From: Methylococcaceae bacterium
Lineage (GTDB): Bacteria > Pseudomonadota > Gammaproteobacteria > Methylococcales > Methylomonadaceae
Assembly (NCBI GenBank): GCA_030627205.1
Contig: DAOUSN010000015.1
Coordinates: forward strand, 1-50,656
Direction: 5' to 3'
Length of the DNA stretch: 50,656 bases
Of the stretch, positions 1 through 9,309 are shown piece by piece (the first letter of the stretch is position 1; every line of letters starts with the position of its first letter). A program made the translations under genes and the position numbers. The notes beneath the pieces were generated by a model. The model saw only the letters and a list, made by a program, of their open reading frames with translations, did no database searches and was not told where the DNA came from.

Positions 1-7
1 GCCGACC

Positions 8-35
8 ATTATAACCTAACGATCATTTTTGTCAA
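8..35 (-). promoter_or_regulatory. Strong sigma70-like promoter, probable rRNA operon P2
   Basis: Read on the minus strand, positions 35-30 give TTGACA and positions 13-8 give TATAAT, both perfect consensus boxes, separated by 16 bases. Transcription would start just beyond the left edge of the window. Together with the promoter at 103-130 it forms a tandem pair pointing out of the window. The strength and tandem arrangement are typical of rRNA operons (inference; no rRNA is visible here). Confidence 0.7.
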
Positions 36-102
36 CAACCTTGTTGAAAAATATTTTTCCTTAATTTCTTCCCGAAACACTGTGTTGCTGAAAGAAAGGC
101 GT

Positions 103-130
103 ATTATACAGTCATAAACCCAACCGTCAA
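103..130 (-). promoter_or_regulatory. Strong sigma70-like promoter, probable rRNA operon P1
   Basis: Minus strand: TTGACG at 130-125, a 16-base spacer, and a perfect TATAAT at 108-103, followed by ACGCC, a GC-rich discriminator like those of stringently controlled rRNA promoters. About 95 bases downstream lies the second promoter. A small hairpin (arms 32-38 and 41-47) sits between the two. No open reading frame lies in 1-217, so this is leader or promoter DNA and not a coding end. Confidence 0.7.
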
Positions 131-217
131 TACTTTTTTAATTTTTATTGAAAATAATTCTCCCCATAGTTAATTTCAAACCATTAATAAGAAATATTTT
201 TGAATCCAATATAAATC

Positions 218-1141
218 TTAAGTTGTATTTTTAGTCAAAGTAAGAAAAATATCTTCTAATGAGCATTTTAAAATAGCTATTTCCTCCAAACCCCAACCCT
301 TACTAATAACGAGATTAGTCAATGTTTCAATAGGGTTATCATTGCTTTTATAACGAATTAAATACTGATTGCCAGCTAATGATTCAATCTCCGTAAGTGC
401 ATTAATTTTCCTAAGCTCTTCGATATTTATTGCGACCCGTGTTGTCAATTTAAGACGAGAATAATTCATTTGCTTATTGAGCCCTGTTATAGTCTCTTTT
501 AAAATTAACTCACCATTATGAATGATTTGTACATCTGAACACGATTCTTGTACCTCTGATAAAAGATGACTAGATAGAATAACACCGTGATCTTCCCCTA
601 AATTCTTAATTAAATGTCGAATTTCTTTAATTTGAACTGGATCTAACCCTACCATAGGCTCATCAAAAATAATAATATCAGGTTTATGTAAAATTGCCTG
701 CGCAATTCCTACACGCTGCTGGTAACCCTTAGAAAGATTCATGATTAATCGGCGAGCTACATTTGTTAAACCACAACGCTCTTTAGTATCATTAATAAAC
801 CCTCGTATTAATGGTTTAGAAACACGATGTAATTGTGCACAGTAGTTTAAAAACTCATCGACACTTAAATCTCTATATAGAGGAGCTACCTCTGGCAAAT
901 AACCTAGCACACGTTTAGCTTGCAAAGGTTGCTTGAGTAAATCAAAATTTTTAATTCTAATTTCACCCCTACTAGGCGCAAGATTACCAGATAGCATCTG
1001 TAGGGTTGTGGTTTTACCTGCGCCATTTACGCCTAAAAACCCTAAAACCTGACCTTTTTTTAAATTAAAACTTAAATTCTTAACCACACAATTTTTACCA
1101 TAATAACGATAAAGACCTGTAACTTGAATTAACGCCGACAT
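218..1141 (-). CDS. ABC transporter ATP-binding protein (GldA/NatA/CcmA type)
   Basis: A 307-residue cytoplasmic ATPase subunit of an ABC transporter. The Walker A motif GVNGAGKTT lies near residue 37, the ABC signature LSKGYQQR near 136, and the Walker B with catalytic Glu (IIIFDEP) near 156, followed by the switch His in SSHLL. The C-terminal 80 residues resemble the extension seen in drug, sodium or gliding-type exporters. The gene follows hflD by 6 bases. No permease gene lies next to it: only probable rRNA promoters lie downstream. The membrane partner must therefore be encoded elsewhere, or the gene has lost its operon. The substrate cannot be inferred. Confidence 0.9.
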   Translation of the reverse strand: MSALIQVTGLYRYYGKNCVVKNLSFNLKKGQVLGFLGVNGAGKTTTLQMLSGNLAPSRGEIRIKNFDLLKQPLQAKRVLGYLPEVAPLYRDLSVDEFLNYCAQLHRVSKPLIRGFINDTKERCGLTNVARRLIMNLSKGYQQRVGIAQAILHKPDIIIFDEPMVGLDPVQIKEIRHLIKNLGEDHGVILSSHLLSEVQESCSDVQIIHNGELILKETITGLNKQMNYSRLKLTTRVAINIEELRKINALTEIESLAGNQYLIRYKSNDNPIETLTNLVISKGWGLEEIAILKCSLEDIFLTLTKNTT

Positions 1142-1147
1142 TTAAAC

Positions 1148-1774
1148 CTAAACTTTGGTTAGTAAAAATTTAATTTCATCTTGTAATTTTCCACGATAAA
1201 ATAAAAACTTCCACCGTGTGCCACCACATTGTCGCCATAAAAGTGCCGAACGAACACCAGCCAACAACAAGGCTCTTATTTTATTAACAACATTCGTTTG
1301 TTGTAAAAACTTCTCATCACCATTAACCATAATCCTCGGTTGTATATTACTCAGTGTATTCGTATAAATATCCCCCAAATTAGCAAGAATATTTTCATGA
1401 ATAACCTCAAAATGCTCCGATTGTACTTGTACTCTTTCAATACCTTGCTTAACAGTGTTTAACATTTGAGTGTTTTTAGCTAACTGCCGTTCTAAGAAAA
1501 CTAATGAAGCAGCATAACGAGCTTGCTCGAGATTCTCAATGTTATATCCTTTAAGTTGTTGTTGAAGATGCTTTAATCCAAGTTCAATGCCTGCAAGACT
1601 ACCAAAAACATTAATGACAGAATCAGAGTTTAATTTTAATAAACTGCCAATACTAGTTTTCAAAGTATTAGTATCTGCTTTACCTGTTCTTGCCAACTGC
1701 TGAACTAAAGCCGTTGCTTGAGCAATTCCAGCCAATGCAATTGCTTGATTGGTAAAGGTTTTATTATTTGACAT
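1148..1774 (-). CDS. hflD: HflD, high-frequency lysogenization protein homologue
   Basis: A 208-residue, mostly helical protein matching E. coli HflD in length and layout. Shared features are the N-terminal ALAGIAQATALVQQLA segment, the RIMVNG stretch near residue 147 and RALLLAGVRSALLWRQCGG near 167. In E. coli HflD is a peripheral membrane protein that affects phage lambda CII stability; its normal role is poorly known. It usually follows the tRNA thiolase gene mnmA. Here it instead follows a periplasmic rhodanese by 4 bases and precedes an ABC ATPase, so the usual neighbourhood has been rearranged. Confidence 0.88.
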   Translation of the reverse strand: MSNNKTFTNQAIALAGIAQATALVQQLARTGKADTNTLKTSIGSLLKLNSDSVINVFGSLAGIELGLKHLQQQLKGYNIENLEQARYAASLVFLERQLAKNTQMLNTVKQGIERVQVQSEHFEVIHENILANLGDIYTNTLSNIQPRIMVNGDEKFLQQTNVVNKIRALLLAGVRSALLWRQCGGTRWKFLFYRGKLQDEIKFLLTKV

Positions 1775-1778
1775 AAGC

Positions 1779-2216
1779 TTAACAAACTTTATTAGGATGA
1801 CAGGTTTCAGTCATTTGATAATTTAATTCTAGCCATTGATTAATACCACTAGATAAATGATAGATATTTTCCATTCCCAGTTTTTCGGTTAATAGTTTAC
1901 CCACTTTACCTGAACGATTGCCAGAACGACAAACTAAAACAATAGGTTGATTACTATTACTGTGTAGTTTTTTCAATTCAAGTAACCATTTTTTTTCATC
2001 AAAACTACCTTGTTTATCAAAAAATTGTAAAGGATAGCTATCAGGAATAACACCTGTTTCCTCCCATTCTTCTGACGTACGAATATCTATGACCAATGGA
2101 ACTTGTTGTTGCTGTAGTTTTTTTAACTGCTGAGGCGTTAATTGTCCTAATTCAGTTGCAGATAAATTAAAACTGCATAAAATGAATAAACTGGTAAAAA
2201 ATAATTTTAAAATCAT
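1779..2216 (-). CDS. Periplasmic rhodanese-like protein
   Basis: A 145-residue single-domain rhodanese. Residues 1-20 form a signal peptide (MILKLFFTSLFILCSFNLSA). The domain starts at VIDIRTSEEWEETG and carries the active-site loop CRSGNRS, whose Cys would carry a persulfide. Two further Cys near the C-terminus (TCHPNKVC) could form a disulfide or a second thiol site. It is first of three tightly spaced minus-strand genes (rhodanese, hflD, ABC ATPase) and is divergent from the copper genes starting at 2358. The substrate is unknown; sulfane sulfur transfer in the periplasm is the family expectation. Confidence 0.85.
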   Translation of the reverse strand: MILKLFFTSLFILCSFNLSATELGQLTPQQLKKLQQQQVPLVIDIRTSEEWEETGVIPDSYPLQFFDKQGSFDEKKWLLELKKLHSNSNQPIVLVCRSGNRSGKVGKLLTEKLGMENIYHLSSGINQWLELNYQMTETCHPNKVC

Positions 2217-2357
2217 TGTTTTCTATAGAACCGTTAAAGTAAAGTGTTTATTATTAAAAGAATCCATTAAGATGATTTATACTATTCCTTTTATAACATA
2301 ATACCTAATTATTGGTAAAATATCATCTGGTTTTATAAAATTTAATAGGAGAAAAAA

Positions 2358-2567
2358 ATGTCTGAATTAATATCTTTAAATGTTACTGGTATGAAGTGCG
2401 GGGGCTGTGAAAATAATGCCAAAATAAAATTAGAAGCTATTCAAGGTGTTATAAACGTTGAAGCTAGGCACAAAGATAATAAAATTAAAATTGAATTTAA
2501 TTTAGAAAAAACTAGTAAAGAAAGTATTATTGAAGTTATTATCCAAGCAGGTTATAAGGTAGGATAA
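2358..2567 (+). CDS. CopZ-like copper chaperone (heavy-metal-associated domain)
   Basis: A 69-residue single HMA domain with the metal-binding motif GMKCGGC near residues 11-17 and the beta-alpha-beta-beta-alpha-beta size of CopZ/Atx1 chaperones. A clear ribosome site (AGGAGA, 2347-2352) precedes the ATG. It ends 9 bases before the copA-like ATPase and is surely cotranscribed with it. The expected role is to bind Cu(I) in the cytoplasm and pass it to the exporter. No CueR or CsoR regulator gene is adjacent. Confidence 0.9.
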   Translation: MSELISLNVTGMKCGGCENNAKIKLEAIQGVINVEARHKDNKIKIEFNLEKTSKESIIEVIIQAGYKVG

Positions 2568-2576
2568 GGAAATATC

Positions 2577-4817
2577 ATGAGTAAAAAACCAAACAACACT
2601 AACAATGAGCTAAGATTATCTATCCTAGGTATGAGCTGTGCCGGTTGTGTTAGTGCAGTTGAAGCTTCATTGGCAAACGTTACAGGTGTCATTTCAGTTA
2701 ATGTTAATTTTGCCGATCATTCGGCAATAATTAAAGGGTCTGCTGATTCTGATCTATTAACTAAGGCGATAAGGGAGGCTGGTTACGATGCTGCAATAAT
2801 GAAAAGCTTTGAAGACCCTAAAAAACAAGAACAACAAGAATTACAACGCTATCGACTATTAATGAAAAAAGCAGCCGTTGCTGCCACCTTTGGAGTGCCA
2901 TTAATGCTGTTTGGTCATCTAGGTTGGTTACCTGAAATAGGCTCTAATGCAGGTCAATGGTTTTGGCCACAAATAGCTCTACTAACATTTGCTATTTTAG
3001 TTTATTCGGGTCAACATATTTATAGAGGAGCAATGAAAGCTTTGCTACTGAAACAAGCAAATATGGATACTTTAATTGCTTTAGGAACAGGCTCTGCTTG
3101 GATTTATTCCTGTATTGTATTGGACTATTATCAATCCTTACCCTCTCTATCTGCTCATGCTTATTTTGAGGCCTCGGTAATTATTTTAGCCTTTATTAAT
3201 TTAGGCGCAGGGTTAGAAACCCGTGCTAGAGGTAAAACCTCCAGTGCAATACGTAATTTAATTGGCTTACAACCACGCACAGCAAGAGTAGTTAGGGAAG
3301 GTATAGAGCAAGATATTGCAATTGAAAACGTAGGATTAGGAGAAACTTTAAGAGTCCGCCCTGGTGAAAAAATTGCTGTTGACGGGGAGGTTATTGAAGG
3401 TCATTCAACGATTGATGAATCTATGCTCACAGGCGAACCTATTCCCATTGAAAAAACTAAAGGAGCAAGAGTTGTTGCAGGGACAATGAATCAAAAAGGC
3501 AGCTTTTTATTTATCTCAACACGAATAGGACAAGATACCGCCTTAGCCCAAATAATTAAAAGTGTTCGTCAAGCACAATCTTGCAAGCCAGAAATTGCAA
3601 AATTAGCCGATAAAATTTCCAGCGTATTTGTTCCTATTGTCGTTGCTATTTCCGCATTAACTTTTTTAATTTGGTACATTTTTGCACCTGAACCAACTCT
3701 AGCCTATGCCTTTGTAACTTCCATGACCGTATTAGTCATCGCTTGCCCTTGTGCTTTAGGATTAGCCACCCCTATTTCTATCATGGTTGCAGTCGGTCGC
3801 GCCGCACAACTAGGAATCCTAATTCGTAATGGTGACGCCTTACAAACAATGAGTAAATTAACAACTATCGTTTTAGATAAAACTGGAACAATTACTGAAG
3901 GTAAACCATCAGTCTGCTATATAAAACCTTTAAATGGTATTGATGAAAAAACTGCGCTACAATTTGCAGCTAGCATTGAGTCAGGATCAGAACATCCACT
4001 TGCTACCGCTATTTTAGCAAAAGCTAAAACTCTGCAAATTAAGCTACAACAGGTTAAATCATTCAAAGCCATTACAGGTCTTGGAATTAGCGGTGAAATT
4101 GCAGAACAAACAATTATCTTTGGCAATGTCGCTTTAATGGAAGAACAAGGCATTAATTATGACAACTATATTAACGACCTCAAAGCATTATCTACTCAAG
4201 GTCAAACTCCAATGCTATTAGCTGTTAACCAACAAATAAAAGCTATTATTAGCGTTGTTGACCCCCTGAAAAAAGAGTCTATTAATGCCATTCAACAGCT
4301 CAAAAATTTAGGTATCAACGTGTTAATGGTCACAGGTGATAATGAGATCACCGCAAAAGCTGTCGCTAAACAAGCTGGAATTACGGAGATTCGAGCTCAA
4401 GTATTACCCGAAGATAAAGCCGCTGTTATAAAAGAATTACAACAACAAGGCGAAAGAGTAGGAATGGTTGGCGATGGTATTAACGACGCTCCTGCGTTAG
4501 CACAAGCTGATGTAGGTATAGCCATTGGCACAGGTACTGATGTTGCCATAGAAAGTGCTGATATTGTTATTTTACAAGGCTCATTATCAAAAGTTCCTGA
4601 AGCAATAAGCCTATCAAAAGCAACCGTTACTAATATTAAGCAAAACTTAATTGGGGCTTTCTTTTATAATACTCTCAGTATTCCTGTGGCTGCGGGTTTA
4701 TTGTACCCTCTATTTGGCGTATTACTCAATCCTATGATTGCAGGAGCAGCGATGGCAATGTCATCATTTACTGTTGTTAGCAATGCTAATCGCTTACGCT
4801 GGATTAAGCTAAATTAA
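2577..4817 (+). CDS. copA: Copper-exporting P1B-type ATPase CopA
   Basis: A 746-residue inner-membrane ATPase that pumps Cu(I) out of the cytoplasm. Visible landmarks are one N-terminal HMA domain (GMSCAGC, residues 18-24), four N-terminal membrane segments, the actuator loop with TGEP, the copper-binding CPC motif (390-392) in [10 protein letters not shown], the phosphorylated Asp434 in DKTGT, the class-specific HP pair in GSEHPLA, and the hinge GDGINDAP. All catalytic residues are intact. It is preceded by AAGGA at 2566-2570 and coupled to the CopZ-like gene. Copper handling is expected in a methanotroph, but the pair is also common elsewhere. Confidence 0.95.
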   Translation: MSKKPNNTNNELRLSILGMSCAGCVSAVEASLANVTGVISVNVNFADHSAIIKGSADSDLLTKAIREAGYDAAIMKSFEDPKKQEQQELQRYRLLMKKAAVAATFGVPLMLFGHLGWLPEIGSNAGQWFWPQIALLTFAILVYSGQHIYRGAMKALLLKQANMDTLIALGTGSAWIYSCIVLDYYQSLPSLSAHAYFEASVIILAFINLGAGLETRARGKTSSAIRNLIGLQPRTARVVREGIEQDIAIENVGLGETLRVRPGEKIAVDGEVIEGHSTIDESMLTGEPIPIEKTKGARVVAGTMNQKGSFLFISTRIGQDTALAQIIKSVRQAQSCKPEIAKLADKISSVFVPIVVAISALTFLIWYIFAPEPTLAYAFVTSMTVLVIACPCALGLATPISIMVAVGRAAQLGILIRNGDALQTMSKLTTIVLDKTGTITEGKPSVCYIKPLNGIDEKTALQFAASIESGSEHPLATAILAKAKTLQIKLQQVKSFKAITGLGISGEIAEQTIIFGNVALMEEQGINYDNYINDLKALSTQGQTPMLLAVNQQIKAIISVVDPLKKESINAIQQLKNLGINVLMVTGDNEITAKAVAKQAGITEIRAQVLPEDKAAVIKELQQQGERVGMVGDGINDAPALAQADVGIAIGTGTDVAIESADIVILQGSLSKVPEAISLSKATVTNIKQNLIGAFFYNTLSIPVAAGLLYPLFGVLLNPMIAGAAMAMSSFTVVSNANRLRWIKLN

Positions 4818-4882
4818 ATTAACATAACTATTTAAAGCACTACTTCAACTGAAAATTAATTGACTAAAAACTGTTACCATCA

Positions 4883-5371
4883 ATGAAATACAACGTCTTT
4901 TATTATCTAAAAAATGTTAATAATGTACAGTTATTATTGATAAAAATAGTCTCTATTCTTCGTTTATTTTTTATAAGCTTTATTTTTTCGTTTATCTTAT
5001 TTTCGAATTCTAAAGCTACCGAAATTATTGTCAACAATACCGTTCCTAATCAGCATTATTCTTTAAACACTATTCGTGCTATTTTTGTGATGAGAATGAC
5101 CACATGGAAAAATGGGCAACATATTAAAGTATTTGTTTTACCTGATAATCATCCAACCCATCAAGCCTTTACAAAAAACAAGCTAGCTATGTTTCCTCAT
5201 CAATTACGTAGCTTTTGGAACCGATTAGTTGATTCAGGAACTGGAAAATCTCCGACAGAAGTTAATTCATTAGCACAAATGTTACAGTCAGTGGCAACAA
5301 CACCTTATGCCATAGGCTATGTTGAAAACAGAGCTAGTGCAAATGCAAATATTCGCTCACTTGAATATTAA
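4883..5371 (+). CDS. Small periplasmic PstS-like (PBP-like) protein
   Basis: A 162-residue exported protein. A long hydrophobic N-terminus (about residues 18-45, ending near NSKA) acts as signal peptide. The rest resembles one lobe of a phosphate-type binding protein, with the F-x-x-x-x-x-WKNG pattern (IFVMRMTTWKNG) and FWNRLVDSGTGKSP. It is about half the size of a full PstS. No phosphate transporter genes are near. It ends 75 bases before a membrane sensor with GGDEF and EAL domains, so it may be a periplasmic ligand or regulator of that sensor (inference). No good ribosome site precedes the chosen ATG, so the true start could be internal. Confidence 0.7.
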   Translation: MKYNVFYYLKNVNNVQLLLIKIVSILRLFFISFIFSFILFSNSKATEIIVNNTVPNQHYSLNTIRAIFVMRMTTWKNGQHIKVFVLPDNHPTHQAFTKNKLAMFPHQLRSFWNRLVDSGTGKSPTEVNSLAQMLQSVATTPYAIGYVENRASANANIRSLEY

Positions 5372-5446
5372 TAATCAAGCCTTGTTTTAATCGGGTTTTT
5401 CACATTTACAACATCTACACATCGGTCTTATTTTTAGGTGCTAGTT

Positions 5447-8233
5447 ATGATTAAAAAATACTTTTTCTTAAGCCTAAAATGGAAATTTTCTTTAATTTTT
5501 GGCAGTGTCTTCTTATTTTTCTTGAGTTTATTTAGTTACCGTCTTTATCTTGATACCTCTAAGAATTTTGAATTATCACGACAAAAAATAGCTTTAAATC
5601 ATATTAATACTGTACATGCATTAACTCAAAAATCATTTATCAACCTCAATCAGTCTGTAGATTTATTTTTAATTGGAAACCAATCACAATCACTAGAAAA
5701 TATGATTAGCTTTCTTGATCATAACGTAAATCAATGGTTACTATTAGGTAATCTTGAAAATGTAATCATTTTTAATACTAATGGAGAAATAGTTAACTAT
5801 TGGGAATCATTAATCATTACTCCGACCAAAGAAAATGTTTTAGCAACTCTTAGATCAGAAAAACCTAATTATCAAATTGATTGTAAAAAGGGCTGCTATC
5901 AACAAGCAATTGTCCCTATACTCGCCCAAGGAAAATTAATAGGTGCTTTAAGTGTGGCACGTTCATTTGCAGATGTAATTATTCAATATGAAAAAATCAC
6001 CCATTCAGATGGTGGTATTATAGCCACTGATAATAGTGCTACTAATTTATCTTTAGGGATTAATTTTGCTGGCATGACACAGATGGCATTAAGTAAACAA
6101 GTATTTAGATTAGCAAAAAAACAGTATACGTTATTAGAACTATTAGATGAACGACATATCGTTATCTTAAACAATCACTCTTACGAATTAAAAGTTTTTC
6201 CTATAAAAAAAACCGCTGATAATCAATCACCTTATTTTATTGTTATTGTTGATATTACTGAAAACTTGAATGAATTAAGTTTTAATTTACAAAAAATAGC
6301 TCTTTTTGGCATAGCTAATTTTTTCATCGCTTTTGTTTTGTTATTAATCGTTATTAATATTTTTTTAAAACGGATAACACTTTTATCAGCTGCACTTCCT
6401 TTATTAGCAAATCAGCACTATGATAAATTTAGACAAAAAATTACATCTCAGCCACGAATATTACTCGCCTATGATGAACTAGATCAACTTAATCATACTG
6501 CACTAAAAGTAACAGAACAATTAGAAAATTTAGAGCTTCAAGTACGTGAACATACACAAAAATTATTAGAAAAATCAGATGAACTAATCTTAGAAAAAAA
6601 CTTTATTCAACAACTAATAGAAGTCTCTCCTATCATTGTTATTTTACAAAACTTTGATGGTCAAGTTACCTCAATTAATACAGCAGGTACTAATGCCTTA
6701 GAAATGGAAAAAAATGCTATTATTGGTAAGAATTTTGCTAATTTTATTCCAAAATTAGAAGATGAACATTTGAGAAAAATCAAACAATTAAGGCACGGAA
6801 AATTACAAGATATTTTTAAAACTGATGGAATATTATTAACTAATCAAGGTAATTGTCATATTTCATGGTTACATTCATTAATCAACAGTAAAAATAAAAA
6901 GACTGATAAATTAATTTTAACCTTAGGAATTAACATCAGTGAACGTAAACGTGTTGAAGCTGAAATGGTTAAAATGGCAACCGAAGACCCTTTAACAGGT
7001 TTAAAAAATCGAAAAATATTTCATAGCGATTTAGAACATAAAATTGATTCAGCAAAACGCCATGGTTTTCCTGTCGCATTATTCTATCTTGATTTAGATC
7101 AATTTAAAATAATTAATGATAGTAGTAATCATGCCACAGGTGATAGATTACTCATACAAGTAACACAACAACTGAAAAAAAGTTTGCGTATCTCAGATAT
7201 GTTATTTCGCACTGGTGGCGATGAATTTGCTATTATCATGCAGTCTCATGATACTAACGATATTAAAATTGCTGCTGCTAAAATTAATCAAAATCTATCG
7301 GAATTAGAGTATCAATTTAATGGTAAGCTTTATAAAGTAAGTATCAGTATTGGTATTGCAATTTATCCTGAACATGGAAAAACCATTGATGATTTATTAA
7401 CCAATGCCGATTTAGCCATGTATCGAGCTAAAGAACAAGGAGGAGGTCAATATCATATTTTTTCAATAGATGTTAAATACCAAACCCTATTAACACAAAA
7501 CCATTATTGGCGAGAATGCATTGAACAAGCTCTTATGCAAAATCATTTTATTTTATTTTATCAACCTATTTTAGATATTGAAAAAAATAAAATTAGTCAT
7601 TACGAATGTTTAATTCGTATGCGAAATGAAGACGGAGGTCTGATTATGCCTGACGAATTTATTAGTATTGCTGAAGAATTAGGAATTATCAATAAAATTG
7701 ACCGTTGGGTAATTAAAGCTGCTATCAACAAACATATTGAACTTAAACAACAAGGTAAACATTATAAGATGTCAATTAACTTATCAGGATTATCCTTTAA
7801 CTGCACCTCAATTTTTGAAACCATTGCCGAACAACTGAATAATGATGAAGTTAGTCCAGAACAAATTATGTTTGAAATTACCGAAACCTCGGCGGTTTCT
7901 AATTTTTTAGCTGCGCAATCTTTAATTCAAAAAATAAAAAATTTAGGCTGTACTTTAGCATTAGATGATTTCGGCGTTGGGTTTTCTTCTTTTTATTATC
8001 TTAAACATTTACCAGTAGACTATGTAAAAATAGATGGCGTATTTATTCGTCAAGTGGATAAAAATAATGAAGATAAAATCTTTGTAAAAGCTTTGACAGA
8101 AGTATCCCAAGCTTTGGGTAAAAAAGTTATCGCAGAATTTGTAGAAAATGAAACTATTTTAGAAATTTTAAAAGATTTTGGAATTGAATATGCACAAGGT
8201 TATTTTATCGGTAAACCTGAACTTTTGAATTAA
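5447..8233 (+). CDS. Membrane sensor with PAS, GGDEF and EAL domains (cyclic di-GMP turnover)
   Basis: A 928-residue inner-membrane protein. Order: membrane helix 5-28, periplasmic sensor region of about 250 residues, second helix near 283-305, coiled region, PAS domain about 385-495, GGDEF about 500-665, EAL about 688-928. The GGDEF motif is exact (residues 591-595) and is preceded at the usual distance by an RxxD inhibitory site (RISD). The EAL signature is ECL at about 720, followed by the conserved FEITET and LDDFGVG stretches, so both activities are possible. An in-frame GTG lies at 5438, but AGG at 5436-5438 is well placed as ribosome site for the ATG at 5447, which I chose. Confidence 0.92.
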   Translation: MIKKYFFLSLKWKFSLIFGSVFLFFLSLFSYRLYLDTSKNFELSRQKIALNHINTVHALTQKSFINLNQSVDLFLIGNQSQSLENMISFLDHNVNQWLLLGNLENVIIFNTNGEIVNYWESLIITPTKENVLATLRSEKPNYQIDCKKGCYQQAIVPILAQGKLIGALSVARSFADVIIQYEKITHSDGGIIATDNSATNLSLGINFAGMTQMALSKQVFRLAKKQYTLLELLDERHIVILNNHSYELKVFPIKKTADNQSPYFIVIVDITENLNELSFNLQKIALFGIANFFIAFVLLLIVINIFLKRITLLSAALPLLANQHYDKFRQKITSQPRILLAYDELDQLNHTALKVTEQLENLELQVREHTQKLLEKSDELILEKNFIQQLIEVSPIIVILQNFDGQVTSINTAGTNALEMEKNAIIGKNFANFIPKLEDEHLRKIKQLRHGKLQDIFKTDGILLTNQGNCHISWLHSLINSKNKKTDKLILTLGINISERKRVEAEMVKMATEDPLTGLKNRKIFHSDLEHKIDSAKRHGFPVALFYLDLDQFKIINDSSNHATGDRLLIQVTQQLKKSLRISDMLFRTGGDEFAIIMQSHDTNDIKIAAAKINQNLSELEYQFNGKLYKVSISIGIAIYPEHGKTIDDLLTNADLAMYRAKEQGGGQYHIFSIDVKYQTLLTQNHYWRECIEQALMQNHFILFYQPILDIEKNKISHYECLIRMRNEDGGLIMPDEFISIAEELGIINKIDRWVIKAAINKHIELKQQGKHYKMSINLSGLSFNCTSIFETIAEQLNNDEVSPEQIMFEITETSAVSNFLAAQSLIQKIKNLGCTLALDDFGVGFSSFYYLKHLPVDYVKIDGVFIRQVDKNNEDKIFVKALTEVSQALGKKVIAEFVENETILEILKDFGIEYAQGYFIGKPELLN

Positions 8234-8322
8234 AATAAAAAATCTCTTAAAAAAATAACCCATAATAAAATAATCTCTAATTTTTTTTAAACCGCACTAT
8301 TTTATAAAACTCTTAAATTCAC

Positions 8323-9255
8323 ATGAAAAAACTTAAATGTGCCGTAATCGGTACAGGTTACCTTGGGAAATTCCATGCAGATAAATATGCCAGCCACCCT
8401 GATTGCGAATTAGTTGCTGTTGTTGATATTAATCAAACAACTGCTAATGAAATTGCACGCAAACATAAAACTAAAGCACTGACTGATTATAAAGAATTAT
8501 TATCCAAAGTAGATGCAGTAAGCATTGTTGTTCCTACTAGCTTACATCATCAAGTGTCAAAAGATTTTTTACAATCAGGGGTACATGTTTTAGTTGAAAA
8601 ACCTATTACGGTAACTGTCAAAGAAGCAAATGAACTTATTAGCATTGCCAACGAAAAAAAGTTAATCTTACAAGTTGGTCATTTGGAGCGATTTAACCCC
8701 GCCATTCTAGGTTTAGATAAAAATCAAAATAAACCGTTATTTATCGAATCACATCGCTTATCACCTTTTAACCCACGCGCTAATGATGTCAGTGTTGTTT
8801 TAGATTTAATGATTCATGATATAGACATCATTTTAGCACTTGTCGATAGCGAAATTGAGCGCGTAGATGCCAGTGGCACAGCAGTTTTAACTCAAGGAAC
8901 TGATATTGCTAATGCGCGTTTAACTTTTAAAAATGGATGTGTAGCCAATGTAACTGCAAGTCGTATCAGTATGAAAATTGAGCGTAAAATGCGTCTATTT
9001 AGACCTTGTTCATATATCTGTGTTGATTTTCAAAATAAAATACTCACAAAACATCGTACTGGTCATAAAGAAATGTTTCCAGGTATTCCAGAAATAGAAA
9101 CTGAGGAATTTATTTTTGAAGGTGGAGATGCATTACTAGAAGAAATTAAACACTTCATAGGTTGTATTCAATCAGGAAATAACCCATTAGTTTCTGGTGA
9201 AGCTGGAAAACGTGCTTTAGAAACTGCTATTAAAATTACTGATTTATTATCTTAA
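8323..9255 (+). CDS. Gfo/Idh/MocA oxidoreductase, probable UDP-GlcNAc 3-dehydrogenase (GnnA-like)
   Basis: A 310-residue NAD(P)-dependent oxidoreductase. The Rossmann motif is AVIGTGYLGKFHADKY, the family signature EKPI lies near residue 92, and the active-site region contains DLMIHDIDI. It is followed after 54 bases by a sugar aminotransferase. This dehydrogenase-aminotransferase pairing, together with the GYLGKFHA start and the MRLFRP / VDFQNK region, fits GnnA. With GnnB, GnnA makes UDP-GlcNAc3N, giving lipid A with extra amide-linked acyl chains (established in Acidithiobacillus ferrooxidans and Leptospira). Alternatives are the WlbA-like dehydrogenases of diamino-sugar pathways. The specific function is inference; the family is secure. 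Confidence 0.85.
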   Translation: MKKLKCAVIGTGYLGKFHADKYASHPDCELVAVVDINQTTANEIARKHKTKALTDYKELLSKVDAVSIVVPTSLHHQVSKDFLQSGVHVLVEKPITVTVKEANELISIANEKKLILQVGHLERFNPAILGLDKNQNKPLFIESHRLSPFNPRANDVSVVLDLMIHDIDIILALVDSEIERVDASGTAVLTQGTDIANARLTFKNGCVANVTASRISMKIERKMRLFRPCSYICVDFQNKILTKHRTGHKEMFPGIPEIETEEFIFEGGDALLEEIKHFIGCIQSGNNPLVSGEAGKRALETAIKITDLLS

Positions 9256-9309
9256 AAATAATATTTTTTAATAAAATCTTATTGTTTACATAGGAAAAGG
9301 CATTAACCA

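Noticed and set aside
2217-2357. Possible CueR/CsoR operator before the copper genes
   Set aside because: Only a weak 4-base dyad (TACC...GGTA, near 2307-2322) is present, too short to support an operator.
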